A DNA stretch of 59,200 nucleotides from an uncultured Eubacteriales bacterium (lineage in GTDB: Bacteria > Bacillota > Clostridia > Oscillospirales > Acutalibacteraceae), in contig CASGAS010000003.1 in the NCBI GenBank assembly GCA_949299505.1, forward strand, positions 1 to 59,200. Reading direction: 5' to 3'. The notes under the pieces were generated by a model, which did not search any database, was not told where the DNA came from, and saw nothing but the letters and a program-made list of their open reading frames with translations. Both the position numbers and the translations under genes were made by a program. This document shows positions 7,133 to 14,770 of this stretch, one piece after another. How positions within the stretch are numbered: position 1 is the first letter of the stretch; every line of letters starts with the position of its first letter.

Positions 7133-8101
7133 TTATTCCGTCGGCTGTTCGCAGACGAACTCCGAGGCCTCTTTTTCGTCGAGCGGCACCCATTCGGGCT
7201 TTTGCACGATGATGCGCACCGCGTGCTTTAAGGTGGTCGCTTCCACCTCGGTCTGGTCGCCGCCGAACTCGCCGTCGAGCGTAAAGGGCGTGGGCGTGTC
7301 GAACATAAACTTGATGTGCTTGCAGTGCCGGATGGTCACCAGCTTGTTTTCGGCGACGCTTTTCTGCACCATGTCGTTGGCCAGCGCCAGGATTTCGGCG
7401 GGGTTTTTGAACATTTCCACGAGCACCAGCTCATGCAGCCCGTCGTCGAATTCCACGCCCATGTTGTGCAGCACCGGCATCCCGCCGACGCCGTAGGAGT
7501 TGGACGCGGCGCCGTAGAAGTAGTCGCCCTCAAAAAATTCGCCGTCCGCCTCCACGCGCGCGTGGAAGGGCTTCATGTGGAAAAAGTCGTGCACCGCCTG
7601 CAGGTAGTAGGCGTTTTTGCCGAGCACGTTTTTGATTTTCTGGTTCGCGGAATAGGAAATGGCCGTAAAGTTGCCGAACGCCGCGACGTAGATGAAATAT
7701 TCGTCGCCGAATTTCCCAATATCCACGGGCTTCGGCTCGCCGTTGATAATGGCCTCGACCGCCGCGTATACGTCGGTCGGAATGTTCAGGGAATGGGCGA
7801 AGTCGTTGGTCGAGCCCATCGGCAGGTAGCCGACGGGAATGTCCGTGCCCAGCTCCATCACGCCGCAGATGGTCTCCTTAAGCGTGCCGTCGCCGCCGCA
7901 GCAGACCACAATGTCAAATTCCAGGCCGCGGCTGCGCACAACCTCATAGGCGTTTTTGTTGATTTGCGTGCAGCAGGCGGTCACGCTGTACCCGGCCTGG
8001 TCAAAGCGGTTGATGATGCGCATCATGTACTGCTTCGCCAGCTTTTTTCCGGAGACGGGGTTGACCACCAGCAGCATTTTCTGTTTGCGTTCTTCCGCCA
8101 T
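7133..8101 (-). CDS. Diacylglycerol kinase-type lipid kinase (DagK/YegS family)
   Basis: A 322-residue cytosolic or peripheral membrane enzyme that phosphorylates a lipid head such as diacylglycerol with ATP. It has the DAGK catalytic fold: Asn-Pro-Val-Ser-Gly-Lys at 14-19, the nucleotide motif Gly-Gly-Asp-Gly-Thr (69-73) and Pro-Met-Gly-Ser-Thr-Asn-Asp-Phe-Ala (94-102). I chose the ATG at 8101 because GAGGTG lies 7 nt upstream; a GTG at 8110 is in frame but sits on the ribosome site. It follows glyS by about 20 nt on the same strand and is probably cotranscribed. The exact lipid substrate is uncertain. Confidence 0.9.
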   Translation of the reverse strand: MAEERKQKMLLVVNPVSGKKLAKQYMMRIINRFDQAGYSVTACCTQINKNAYEVVRSRGLEFDIVVCCGGDGTLKETICGVMELGTDIPVGYLPMGSTNDFAHSLNIPTDVYAAVEAIINGEPKPVDIGKFGDEYFIYVAAFGNFTAISYSANQKIKNVLGKNAYYLQAVHDFFHMKPFHARVEADGEFFEGDYFYGAASNSYGVGGMPVLHNMGVEFDDGLHELVLVEMFKNPAEILALANDMVQKSVAENKLVTIRHCKHIKFMFDTPTPFTLDGEFGGDQTEVEATTLKHAVRIIVQKPEWVPLDEKEASEFVCEQPTE

Positions 8102-8122
8102 GTCGCTCACCTCGGACCTCAG

Positions 8123-9505
8123 TTAAAATTGCAGCTTGTCGGCGATATAGGCCGAAAGGGAATCAATGGGCAGGCGGACCTGCTCCATCGTGTCGCGGTC
8201 GCGCACCGTGACGCAGCCGTCCGTGCTGCTTTCAAAGTCGTAGGTGATGCAAAGCGGCGTGCCGATTTCATCCTCGCGGCGGTAGCGCTTGCCAATGGAG
8301 CCGGTTTCGTCGTAATCGACCATGAATTCCTTTTGCAGGCGTTCGTAAACGGCCTGCGCCTCGGCGGAAAGCTTTTTGGAAAGCGGCAGCACCGCCGCCT
8401 TGTACGGCGCGACGACGGGGTTTAAGTGCAGCACCACGCGCGTGTCGTTCTTTTCGGCGTCGAGCACCTCTTCGTCGTAGGCTTCGCACAGCAGCGCAAG
8501 CACCGTCCGGTCGAGCCCATAGGTCGATTCGATGATGTAGGGGATGTACCGCTCGTTCGTTTCGGGGTCGAGATAGTCCATTTTCTGCCCGCTGTATTCC
8601 TGGTGGCGCTTCAGGTCGAAATCGGTGCGGTTGTGCGTGCCGTTGATTTCGCCCCAGCCGAAGGGGAACAGGAACTCAATGTCGCAGGCGGCCTTGGCGT
8701 AGTGCGCAAGCTTCTCATGGTCGTGGAAGCGCAGGTGGTCGGGCGCAATGCCCAGGTCCTCGAAATACCGCTTGCCGTAGGCCTTGAAGTATTCGTACAG
8801 CTCCGCGTCCGAGCCCTCCTTGCAGAAGGTCTGGAACTCCATCTGCTCAAATTCGATGGTGCGGAAGGTGAAGTTGCCGGGCGTAATCTCGTTGCGGAAC
8901 GCCTTGCCAATCTGCCCGATGGAAAACGGGAGCTTGGCGCGCATGGTGCGCTGGACGTTGAGGTAGTTGACGTATTCGCCCTGCGCGTTTTCGGGGCGCA
9001 GGTAAATGACGCTTTTCGCGTCGTTCGTGACGCCGCGGAACGTCTGGAACATCAGGTTAAATTCCCGAATCGGCGTGAAATTGTGCTTGCCGCAATGCGG
9101 GCAGGGGATGGAGTGGGCCTTAATAAACTCGAACATCTCGTCCTTCGTCATGCCGTCGGCGTGGGCGTTCGGGTCAAAGTCGTCAATCAAATTGTCGGCG
9201 CGGTGGCGCATCTTGCATTCCTTGCAGTCCAAAAGCGGGTCGGAAAAGCTCGCCACATGGCCGCTCGCCTCCCAGACGCGCGGGTGCATGAGAATGTCGG
9301 CGTCGACCTCATAGCTGTTTTTGCGTTCCTGGATAAAGCGCTTGCGCCAGGTGTCCTTGACGTTGTTTTTCATCCGTGCGCCCAAAGGACCGTAGTCCCA
9401 GGTGTTCGCCAGGCCGCCGTAAATTTCGCTGCCCGGGAAAATGAAGCCCCGGCTCTTGCACAGCGCAACAATTTTTTCCATCGTTTTTTCGGTATTGTTC
9501 AGCAT
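8123..9505 (-). CDS. glyS: Glycyl-tRNA synthetase (dimeric class II type)
   Basis: A 460-residue enzyme charging tRNA-Gly. This is the single-chain alpha2 form typical of many Gram-positives, archaea and eukaryotes rather than the alpha2beta2 bacterial form. Motif 1 lies around Asp-Tyr-Gly-Pro-Leu-Gly (37-42). A zinc-binding insertion carries Cys-Lys-Glu-Cys (94-97) and Cys-Pro-His-Cys (135-138). Motif 2 is at Tyr-Leu-Arg-Pro-Glu-Asn-Ala-Gln-Gly (168-176), and the C-terminal anticodon-binding domain starts near 360. Its short leader has no room for a T-box; instead a hairpin plus U-run begins at the transcription start. Confidence 0.96.
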   Translation of the reverse strand: MLNNTEKTMEKIVALCKSRGFIFPGSEIYGGLANTWDYGPLGARMKNNVKDTWRKRFIQERKNSYEVDADILMHPRVWEASGHVASFSDPLLDCKECKMRHRADNLIDDFDPNAHADGMTKDEMFEFIKAHSIPCPHCGKHNFTPIREFNLMFQTFRGVTNDAKSVIYLRPENAQGEYVNYLNVQRTMRAKLPFSIGQIGKAFRNEITPGNFTFRTIEFEQMEFQTFCKEGSDAELYEYFKAYGKRYFEDLGIAPDHLRFHDHEKLAHYAKAACDIEFLFPFGWGEINGTHNRTDFDLKRHQEYSGQKMDYLDPETNERYIPYIIESTYGLDRTVLALLCEAYDEEVLDAEKNDTRVVLHLNPVVAPYKAAVLPLSKKLSAEAQAVYERLQKEFMVDYDETGSIGKRYRREDEIGTPLCITYDFESSTDGCVTVRDRDTMEQVRLPIDSLSAYIADKLQF

Positions 9506-9553
9506 AAAAACCGTCCTTTACCGCCTTCCGTCATGAAAGGCTTGTGTCTTGCC

Positions 9554-9583
9554 AAAAAAGTGCCGCCGTCCGTTGGCGGCGTC
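9554..9583 (-). promoter_or_regulatory. Terminator-like hairpin at the 5' end of the glyS transcript
   Basis: On the minus strand GCCGCC (9580-9575) pairs with GGCGGC (9567-9562), followed by A, C and six Ts (9559-9554). The -10 box predicts a start near 9581, so the hairpin is within the first 30 nt of the mRNA and about 50 nt before the glyS ATG. This could be an attenuator or a 5' stabilising stem. Confidence 0.55.
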
Positions 9584-9587
9584 TTTC

Positions 9588-9616
9588 ATTTTAGCCCATA
9601 ACCGACACCCTGTCAA
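9588..9616 (-). promoter_or_regulatory. sigma-A promoter of glyS
   Basis: TTGACA (minus strand 9616-9611), a 17-bp spacer and TAAAAT (9593-9588). Confidence 0.85.
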
Positions 9617-9670
9617 GGAGAATCCCAACATTTTGACAAGCCCGCACGCAGAAAAACTGCAAAAAAAGGC

Positions 9671-9699
9671 TTGACTTTCTGTCCGCCGCGCTGTATAAT
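9671..9699 (+). promoter_or_regulatory. sigma-A promoter of tRNA-Gln
   Basis: TTGACT (9671-9676), a 17-bp spacer and TATAAT (9694-9699), 18 bp before the mature tRNA end. Confidence 0.9.
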
Positions 9700-9717
9700 A
9701 CCACTTGCAATTCACAC

Positions 9718-9791
9718 AGCGGTATTGTGTAATGGTAGCACAGCGGACTCTGACTCCGTATGTAGAGGTTCGAATCCTTTTACCGCTGCCA
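9718..9791 (+). tRNA. tRNA-Gln (CTG)
   Basis: A 74-nt cloverleaf with encoded CCA. The acceptor AGCGGTA pairs perfectly with TACCGCT, the anticodon stem GCGGA/TCCGT closes the loop CTCTGAC (anticodon CTG), and the T loop contains TTCGAAT. It is a monocistronic gene with its own promoter and terminator. Confidence 0.94.
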
Positions 9792-9832
9792 GAAATACCC
9801 CAAGAGCGTGGCTCTTGGGGTATTTCTTTTAG
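9791..9832 (+). terminator. Terminator of tRNA-Gln
   Basis: A 17-bp near-perfect stem (AGAAATACCCCAAGAGC with its complement) around a 3-nt loop, ending in TTTT. It starts immediately at the CCA end. Confidence 0.92.
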
Positions 9833-9972
9833 AATAAGAAAAAGGATTCGAACCTGGGAAGGTCTGCGCGAAAACAAAACAGTCCGGGGGACTGTTTTGC
9901 GCGCAGAGCGCGAGGGCGGTACCGCACGCGAAGCGTGGGGCGACCCGAGCGGAAAGCGGGCACAGCCGCCGC
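9831..9972. repeat. Palindrome-rich element containing an inverted copy of the tRNA T-arm
   Basis: These 142 bp between the tRNA-Gln terminator and the GH13 stop hold no credible gene. Positions 9839-9854 are the exact reverse complement of 16 bases in the tRNA T-arm (9765-9780). Next comes a perfect 10-bp stem with a GGG loop (9874-9896, AAAACAGTCC/GGACTGTTTT), then several CG-rich short palindromes up to 9960. The look is of a mobile or recurring intergenic element attached to a tRNA gene; recurrence is inferred, not shown here. Confidence 0.55.
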
Positions 9973-11544
9973 TTAAGCTTTTTTGTAAAACAGTGCGAAC
10001 GACACGCCGGAGCAGGCGAGCGTCTGCCCGTCCCAGTCGGCGTTTTGCAGCAGCAGGCAGTCGTACGCCCCGTCCTTCAGGTATTTTCGCATGGGCACGC
10101 GCACGGCGGCCTTACGTGGCTGGAGGACGACGACCAGCGTGCCGTCGCGCCCATTTCGCCGGTAAATAAAGGGGTTTCCGTCCTTTTTATGGCCGGTGTG
10201 CAGCACCTGAAACGGCGCGTGTGCCCGCAGGCAGTCGAGGCTGCGCTTATAGTGCGCAAGCGTTTTGACCGTGTTGTAAATGGAGTGCGGGTCCTGCGCT
10301 TCGGCGGCCACGGTATAGGGCGAATCCGGCCCCTCGACCGGCAGGTACAGGTCGCCGTCGGCGGCGCTGAAGCCGTTGTTTTTCGTGTTGTCCCATTGCA
10401 TGGGCGTGCGCGCGCCGGTGCAATGGTAGCCGCCGTCCTTGCTTTTGAGCGGCTGATAGCGCATCCCCAGCTCATCGCCGTAATAGATGAGCGGCACGCC
10501 CGGCAGCGTCATGTACGACGCCCACAGCACGCGAATCATGTCGTCGCTGCGCGAGCGCGACAGACGAATGGTGTCGTGGTTGTCAAGGTGCAGGCTCTGA
10601 TAGCCGCCGATTCGGTTGATTTTCCGCACCGCGTGCAGATAGGGGACCAGGAATACGGAAAACAGCCGGCTTTGCTCGCTGATATAGGTTCCCTCGTAAA
10701 TGTGCGCGTCGTCGCGGTCGTTGCCGTTCGCCTTTGTGTACCCGAACGGGTAGTAAAACGCAAGGTCAAATCCGGCTTTTCCGATGGTCTTTTGCGGGTC
10801 GTTCCATTCCGGCAGGAAAACCGCGTCGGGATAGCGCGCGTGCAGGTCGCCGAGCACCTCCCGCCAAAAGCGGATGTTCCCGCGGTAGCGGACGTCTCCC
10901 TTAACCATGTTGTGCGCCATATCCACGCGAAAGCCCGCCGCGCCCATGTCGAGCCAGAAAGCGCAGACGTCCTTTAGCCGCTCGCGGTTCTGCAGGGCGG
11001 CGGGGGCGTCCATCGGCATCTGCCAGGACTTTGTCGGGCGGTAGTAGCCGTAGTTGAGCGCCGGCTGCGTCGCATAGTAGTTGACCTTATACATGTGCGG
11101 CCGCTCGGAACGCCCGCAGATAAAGCGCGCTTCGCAGTGCTCCGCGTCCAGGTTGTCCGACCAGATATACGCGTCGGTAAATTCGTTGCGCTCCTCCTTG
11201 CAGGAGGCCGCAAACCACGGGTGCTGGTCGGAGGTGTGGCCCATGACAAGGTCGAGCAGCACGCGAATCCCCAAAGCCTTCGCCGTCTCAAACAGCCGCC
11301 GCAGGTCGTCGTTCGTGCCGAAGCGCGGGTCCACGCGGTAGTAGTCGGTGATGTCGTACCCGCCGTCTAAAAACGGCGAGCAGAAGCAGGGGTTGAGCCA
11401 GACCGCGTTGCAGCCGAGGTCTGCGACGTAGGGCAGCTTTTCAATAATGCCGGGAATGTCGCCGACGCCGTCGCCGTTTGCGTCGTAAAAGCTCGTCGGG
11501 TAGATTTCATAAAAGACGGCGGAATCCAGCCAGTCGCCTCGCAT
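9973..11544 (-). CDS. GH13 alpha-amylase family glycosidase, cytosolic
   Basis: A 523-residue GH13 enzyme of the oligo-1,6-glucosidase/trehalose synthase-like type, with no signal peptide. The conserved regions are visible: region I Asp-Leu-Val-Met-Gly-His (98-103), region II Gly-Phe-Arg-Val-Asp-Met-Ala with nucleophile Asp208, region III Phe-Leu-Pro-Glu-Trp with acid/base Glu246, and region IV Leu-Asn-His-Asp-type residues (320-324, Leu-Asp-Asn-His-Asp). The start is ATG 11544 because AAAGGAGG lies 7 nt before it; the longer frame runs into the previous gene. It sits 13 nt after the GH29 gene. Likely an intracellular alpha-glucosidase; exact linkage unknown. Confidence 0.9.
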   Translation of the reverse strand: MRGDWLDSAVFYEIYPTSFYDANGDGVGDIPGIIEKLPYVADLGCNAVWLNPCFCSPFLDGGYDITDYYRVDPRFGTNDDLRRLFETAKALGIRVLLDLVMGHTSDQHPWFAASCKEERNEFTDAYIWSDNLDAEHCEARFICGRSERPHMYKVNYYATQPALNYGYYRPTKSWQMPMDAPAALQNRERLKDVCAFWLDMGAAGFRVDMAHNMVKGDVRYRGNIRFWREVLGDLHARYPDAVFLPEWNDPQKTIGKAGFDLAFYYPFGYTKANGNDRDDAHIYEGTYISEQSRLFSVFLVPYLHAVRKINRIGGYQSLHLDNHDTIRLSRSRSDDMIRVLWASYMTLPGVPLIYYGDELGMRYQPLKSKDGGYHCTGARTPMQWDNTKNNGFSAADGDLYLPVEGPDSPYTVAAEAQDPHSIYNTVKTLAHYKRSLDCLRAHAPFQVLHTGHKKDGNPFIYRRNGRDGTLVVVLQPRKAAVRVPMRKYLKDGAYDCLLLQNADWDGQTLACSGVSFALFYKKA

Positions 11545-11557
11545 AGGAACGCCTCCT

Positions 11558-12877
11558 TTACCGGTCGCCGAACAGCTTGAGCCGGAGTTTTTCTTTTGCG
11601 GAGAAATCATCGGCGAACAGCGCGGAAAATTCCAGAATATCGGGTGTGCCGGCGGCTTTCGTTACCGTCAGGCGCAGCGTGTCCGCCGTGGTGTGCGGGA
11701 AGCGGAAAATGCGCTTGTTGCCGATGCATTCGGCCGTGAGCGTGCGCCGTACTTTTCCGTCTGCAAGCAGCTCGACAGAAAAAGCGCGGACGGCGTGGCC
11801 GTTTTCCAGGTTTTCGCGCAAAACGATGTGGTCGACCGGTGTTTTCTGCGCCAGCCGCAGCGTGAGCGTCCGTCCCTGCCCGGCGGTTGCGGCCAGAGGC
11901 TTTGCAAAGCGGCGGCGCACAAGCTCGCCGAAGTGCGCAAATTCCCGCACGTCGCGGTCGGGCACCAGCCCGCGGTCGTCAATCACCATTCCCAAAAGCA
12001 GGTTGCAGTTGCGCCCGACGGATTTGTAGTATAGCTCCAAAAGTTCCTCCCCCGGGAGAACCAGCCAGTCCTCGCCCGCTTTCCAGAACCATTCGCCCCG
12101 CCGGTTGGGCGCGTCGCACTCCGCGGGCGCCCACCGCGCCCCGTCGGGGTCCCCCGCGCCGATGCTCTCATCCTCGGCGGTGCCGTCAAACTGGCTGTCG
12201 CCGTTCGTTGCCGACCAGCAGTTGTAGGGCGCCGCGCCGCGCTCGTTGCCGACCCAGCGGGTGTTGTTCGTCTCGCCCAGCGCCGACCCTTGAAAACGCA
12301 CGGCGTTCGGCTGATATTGCGCATAAATGCCCTTTAAGTCCGGTCCGCCCTTTTCGGGCGGCAAAAGCCCGCCGTCGAACCAGATTTCAAACAGGTCCCC
12401 GTACCGGCTCCAAAGCTCCCGCAGCTGCCTTTGCGTCAGCTCGGCGAACCGCTTCTGCGCCGCTTCGTCCCCGTTTGTGACGCGTCCGGGGACGTCCGCC
12501 TGCATCAGCGAGCTGCACGTGCAGTTGTAGTAAAAGCCGGGCTTAAGCCCGTATTTTTTGCACGACGCGACGAACTGCGCCGCAATGTCGCCGTGGTAGG
12601 ACGACTGCCGGACGGAATACGGCTCTGTCGGGAACAGGCAAAAGCCCGTGCCGTGCTTGACGACCAGAATGGCGTACCGCGCCCCCGCGCGCTTTGCGGT
12701 TTTGACCCACTGGTCGGTATTCAGCGCCGTGGGGTTAAAAACGGACGCGTCCGGCAGCTGCTCCCAGCGCTTGCGGAAATCGAAATATTCGGGGGCAAAA
12801 ACGGGAATGTCGTAGTGGATGATAACCCCGACCTCCGCCTGCGCCCATAATAGCTGCTGTTTCGTCGGCTTTGCCAT
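11558..12877 (-). CDS. GH29 alpha-L-fucosidase family protein, cytosolic
   Basis: A 439-residue protein with a GH29 catalytic barrel. Features are His-Tyr (21-22), Val-Lys-His-Gly-Thr-Gly-Phe (73-79), and Glu-Ile-Trp-Phe-Asp-Gly-Gly (164-170), whose Asp168 is the expected nucleophile. A C-terminal beta-sandwich-like region (about 335-439) replaces the usual galactose-binding module. There is no signal peptide, so it would act on imported fucosides. The start is ATG 12877 with GGGAGG 8 nt upstream; the further upstream frame lacks a ribosome site. The pairing with GH13 suggests a catabolic operon for a mixed fucose/glucose-containing glycan or glycoside, which is inference. Confidence 0.88.
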   Translation of the reverse strand: MAKPTKQQLLWAQAEVGVIIHYDIPVFAPEYFDFRKRWEQLPDASVFNPTALNTDQWVKTAKRAGARYAILVVKHGTGFCLFPTEPYSVRQSSYHGDIAAQFVASCKKYGLKPGFYYNCTCSSLMQADVPGRVTNGDEAAQKRFAELTQRQLRELWSRYGDLFEIWFDGGLLPPEKGGPDLKGIYAQYQPNAVRFQGSALGETNNTRWVGNERGAAPYNCWSATNGDSQFDGTAEDESIGAGDPDGARWAPAECDAPNRRGEWFWKAGEDWLVLPGEELLELYYKSVGRNCNLLLGMVIDDRGLVPDRDVREFAHFGELVRRRFAKPLAATAGQGRTLTLRLAQKTPVDHIVLRENLENGHAVRAFSVELLADGKVRRTLTAECIGNKRIFRFPHTTADTLRLTVTKAAGTPDILEFSALFADDFSAKEKLRLKLFGDR

Positions 12878-13005
12878 TTTGCCGCCTCCCGGAATAAAGT
12901 TGAGATAGGGTTCTCCTGTATTGTAACACGGCCGGCATCCGGCTTTCTGCACGATTTTTGGCCGCGCGATTCGGTGAACCTTACCAAAACCCGCGGCAAA
13001 ACGGA
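12878..13005. other. Short intergenic region upstream of the GH29-GH13 operon
   Basis: On the minus strand an extended -10 (TGTTACAAT, about 12927-12919) lies about 45 nt before the GH29 start but has no good -35. A GCCGG inverted repeat sits just upstream of it, consistent with an activator-dependent promoter. No gene is seen. Confidence 0.35.
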
Positions 13006-13041
13006 CAAAAAAAGAGCCCTGCCAAAAAAGCAGGACTCTTG
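13006..13041 (-). terminator. Terminator of the uracil/xanthine permease gene
   Basis: On the minus strand AGAGTCCTGC pairs with GCAGGGCTCT (one mismatch), followed by TTTTTTT. It lies 16 nt after the stop codon. Confidence 0.85.
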
Positions 13042-13056
13042 TTGCCGTATGGGTGG

Positions 13057-14571
13057 TTACGCTTCCGCACTTTCAGCAGGGGCTTCGTCCGTGTCGGCAG
13101 GGGCTTCGCTGTCTGCCTTCTTGCCCTTTTTGCGCTCGCCGATGCTCAGCATCAGGTTGAGGATAATGCCCGCAATGGCGGCGCCCGCCACGCACGGGAT
13201 GCCGTTCGTAAAGCCCGGGAACGGGATGTTGCCGCCGAAGGCGTACTGCCCGCCGAGACCGATAATCATGATGCACGCAATGACGGCGATGTTCTTCGAG
13301 GAGAACATGTCGCATTTCTTGTCAATCATAATGGCGATACCCTGCGCGGCGATTGCGCCGAACAGATAAATTTCCAGCCCGCCAATAACCGCAGTCGGAA
13401 TGGCGTAGATGCCGCGGATAAGGGGCGTAAAGCACGCCACAACCATCGCGATGATGGCCGCGACAACCAGCACCGGCACCGAAAAGACCTTGGTGATGGC
13501 CATCGTCGAAATGTTTTCGCCGTAGTTCGTGCCCGCCGGGCCGCCGATCATACCGGTGATCATGTCGCCGATACCGTCGCCGATGAGGTTGCGGTCAAGC
13601 TTGGAAATCAGGTCGTACTTTTTGCTGACGCCCTTGCGCCGCGCCACGTCGTTGACGTAAATGTCCAGCTGGTACATGTGCGCGGTGGACTCGGGAATAG
13701 TCGCAATGGCAATCGGCATAATGGCGACGACCGCCGCAAGCGTGGGTTTGGGCAGCGAGAAGGCGGGCAGGGCAAAGATGCTGCCGTCGCCGAGCTTCCA
13801 AACCGAGGCGGAGACGAGCGAATCGACCGTCATCTGGTCAAACAGGTTCATGCTGTCGGACTGCCCGCCGGCAAAATAGATAATCGCGGTAACAAGGCAG
13901 CCGAACGCCGCGCCCAGAAGCAGCGGCAGCTGCCCCAAAAAGCCCTTGAGGTAGCGGGAAAAGAGAATGGTCGCCACAAGCGTGGACAGCGACACGAGCC
14001 ACACAAGACCCATGTTGCCCGTAAAGGTCGCGGACGGCGTGTACGCGTCCGTAATGGCGTTGCCCGCAAGCGTCAGGCCGATGATCATCGCGACCGGACC
14101 CGTAATGGTGGGCGGCAGAATCTTTTCGACCGCCTGGGTGCCGAACAGCTTGATGATAAGCCCCGCGGCAATGGAAACGAAGCCGGACATCACAATGCCG
14201 AACTGCGCGTACTGAATCGCCTCCGTCGGCAGCGTGGCGACGGTGCCCGCCTGCCAGGCGAGCATCTGCGCGTACGCCTCGGGCGAGAGGCGCTCCATGA
14301 CCGTCTCGCTGGTCACAAGCGCCGAAATGGCCGTCAGGTATGCAAAGCTCGAGCCGTAGTAAAGCGGAATTTTGCGCCCGGTAATCAGGATAAAGCAAAT
14401 CGTGGCAAGACCGCTGGCAAAAATGGTCGTCGAGACCTGGAAGCCGGTAATCAGCGCCACGGTAACCGTGGCCGGGAACATGACGATGACCTGCTGCACC
14501 GCGTACAGCAGCAGCTGCCAAAACGGCGGCCGTTCGTCGGGCAGATAGCCGTAGACCTTTTTCTCTTTCAT
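13057..14571 (-). CDS. NCS2-family nucleobase permease (uracil/xanthine type)
   Basis: A 504-residue polytopic membrane protein of the nucleobase:cation symporter-2 family (UraA/PbuX group), with about 14 membrane segments between 25 and 475 and a cytoplasmic tail rich in Ala, Asp, Glu and Pro (about 480-504). The N-terminal Pro-Pro-Phe-Trp-Gln-Leu and the Tyr-Gly-Ser-Ser-Phe-Ala-Tyr segment near 90 are typical. Such carriers import uracil or purine bases with protons; UraA-like is my preference, without proof. The gene stands alone, with its own promoter and terminator. I see no PyrR attenuator or purine riboswitch in its leader of about 70 nt. Confidence 0.88.
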   Translation of the reverse strand: MKEKKVYGYLPDERPPFWQLLLYAVQQVIVMFPATVTVALITGFQVSTTIFASGLATICFILITGRKIPLYYGSSFAYLTAISALVTSETVMERLSPEAYAQMLAWQAGTVATLPTEAIQYAQFGIVMSGFVSIAAGLIIKLFGTQAVEKILPPTITGPVAMIIGLTLAGNAITDAYTPSATFTGNMGLVWLVSLSTLVATILFSRYLKGFLGQLPLLLGAAFGCLVTAIIYFAGGQSDSMNLFDQMTVDSLVSASVWKLGDGSIFALPAFSLPKPTLAAVVAIMPIAIATIPESTAHMYQLDIYVNDVARRKGVSKKYDLISKLDRNLIGDGIGDMITGMIGGPAGTNYGENISTMAITKVFSVPVLVVAAIIAMVVACFTPLIRGIYAIPTAVIGGLEIYLFGAIAAQGIAIMIDKKCDMFSSKNIAVIACIMIIGLGGQYAFGGNIPFPGFTNGIPCVAGAAIAGIILNLMLSIGERKKGKKADSEAPADTDEAPAESAEA

Positions 14572-14648
14572 CCGAAACCCTCACTTTTCGATACTCGGCG
14601 CTTTGCAGAATGTGCCCCATATCGACAGCAAAACGCCATACAAAACAA

Positions 14649-14677
14649 ATTTTAGCATGGCGTATGCCAGAAGTCAA
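14649..14677 (-). promoter_or_regulatory. sigma-A promoter of the NCS2 permease gene
   Basis: TTGACT (minus 14677-14672), a 17-bp spacer and TAAAAT (14654-14649). A 6-bp inverted repeat (CGCCAT/ATGGCG) flanks the -10, a possible repressor site. Confidence 0.8.
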
Positions 14678-14715
14678 CAAAGAAATCCCGCTTTTGACAA
14701 AACGCACAGACCGGG

Positions 14716-14745
14716 TTGTACAAGCGCCGGATTTTGTGTTATAGT
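14716..14745 (+). promoter_or_regulatory. Weak sigma-A promoter of the two-component genes
   Basis: TTGTAC (14716-14721), an 18-bp spacer and TATAGT (14740-14745) lie 26 bp before the response-regulator ATG. Confidence 0.6.
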
Positions 14746-14770
14746 AACGGAAAAGAAGGGAGGCTGCGGC

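Noticed and set aside
9506..9717. T-box riboswitch before glyS
   Set aside because: No GGTGG-type T-box motif is visible and the predicted leader is only about 75 nt long.
9705..10169. Open frame across tRNA-Gln, its terminator and the repeat element
   Set aside because: It starts inside the tRNA and ends inside the GH13 gene in antisense; typical spurious translation next to tRNAs.
14572..14650. PyrR attenuator or purine riboswitch before the NCS2 permease
   Set aside because: The leader is short and shows neither a PyrR anti-antiterminator motif nor a terminator hairpin.
12958..14655. Long open frame (565 codons) on the plus strand opposite the NCS2 permease
   Set aside because: It reads as Arg/His/Asn-rich low-complexity antisense of a well-supported permease and begins upstream of a clear terminator.
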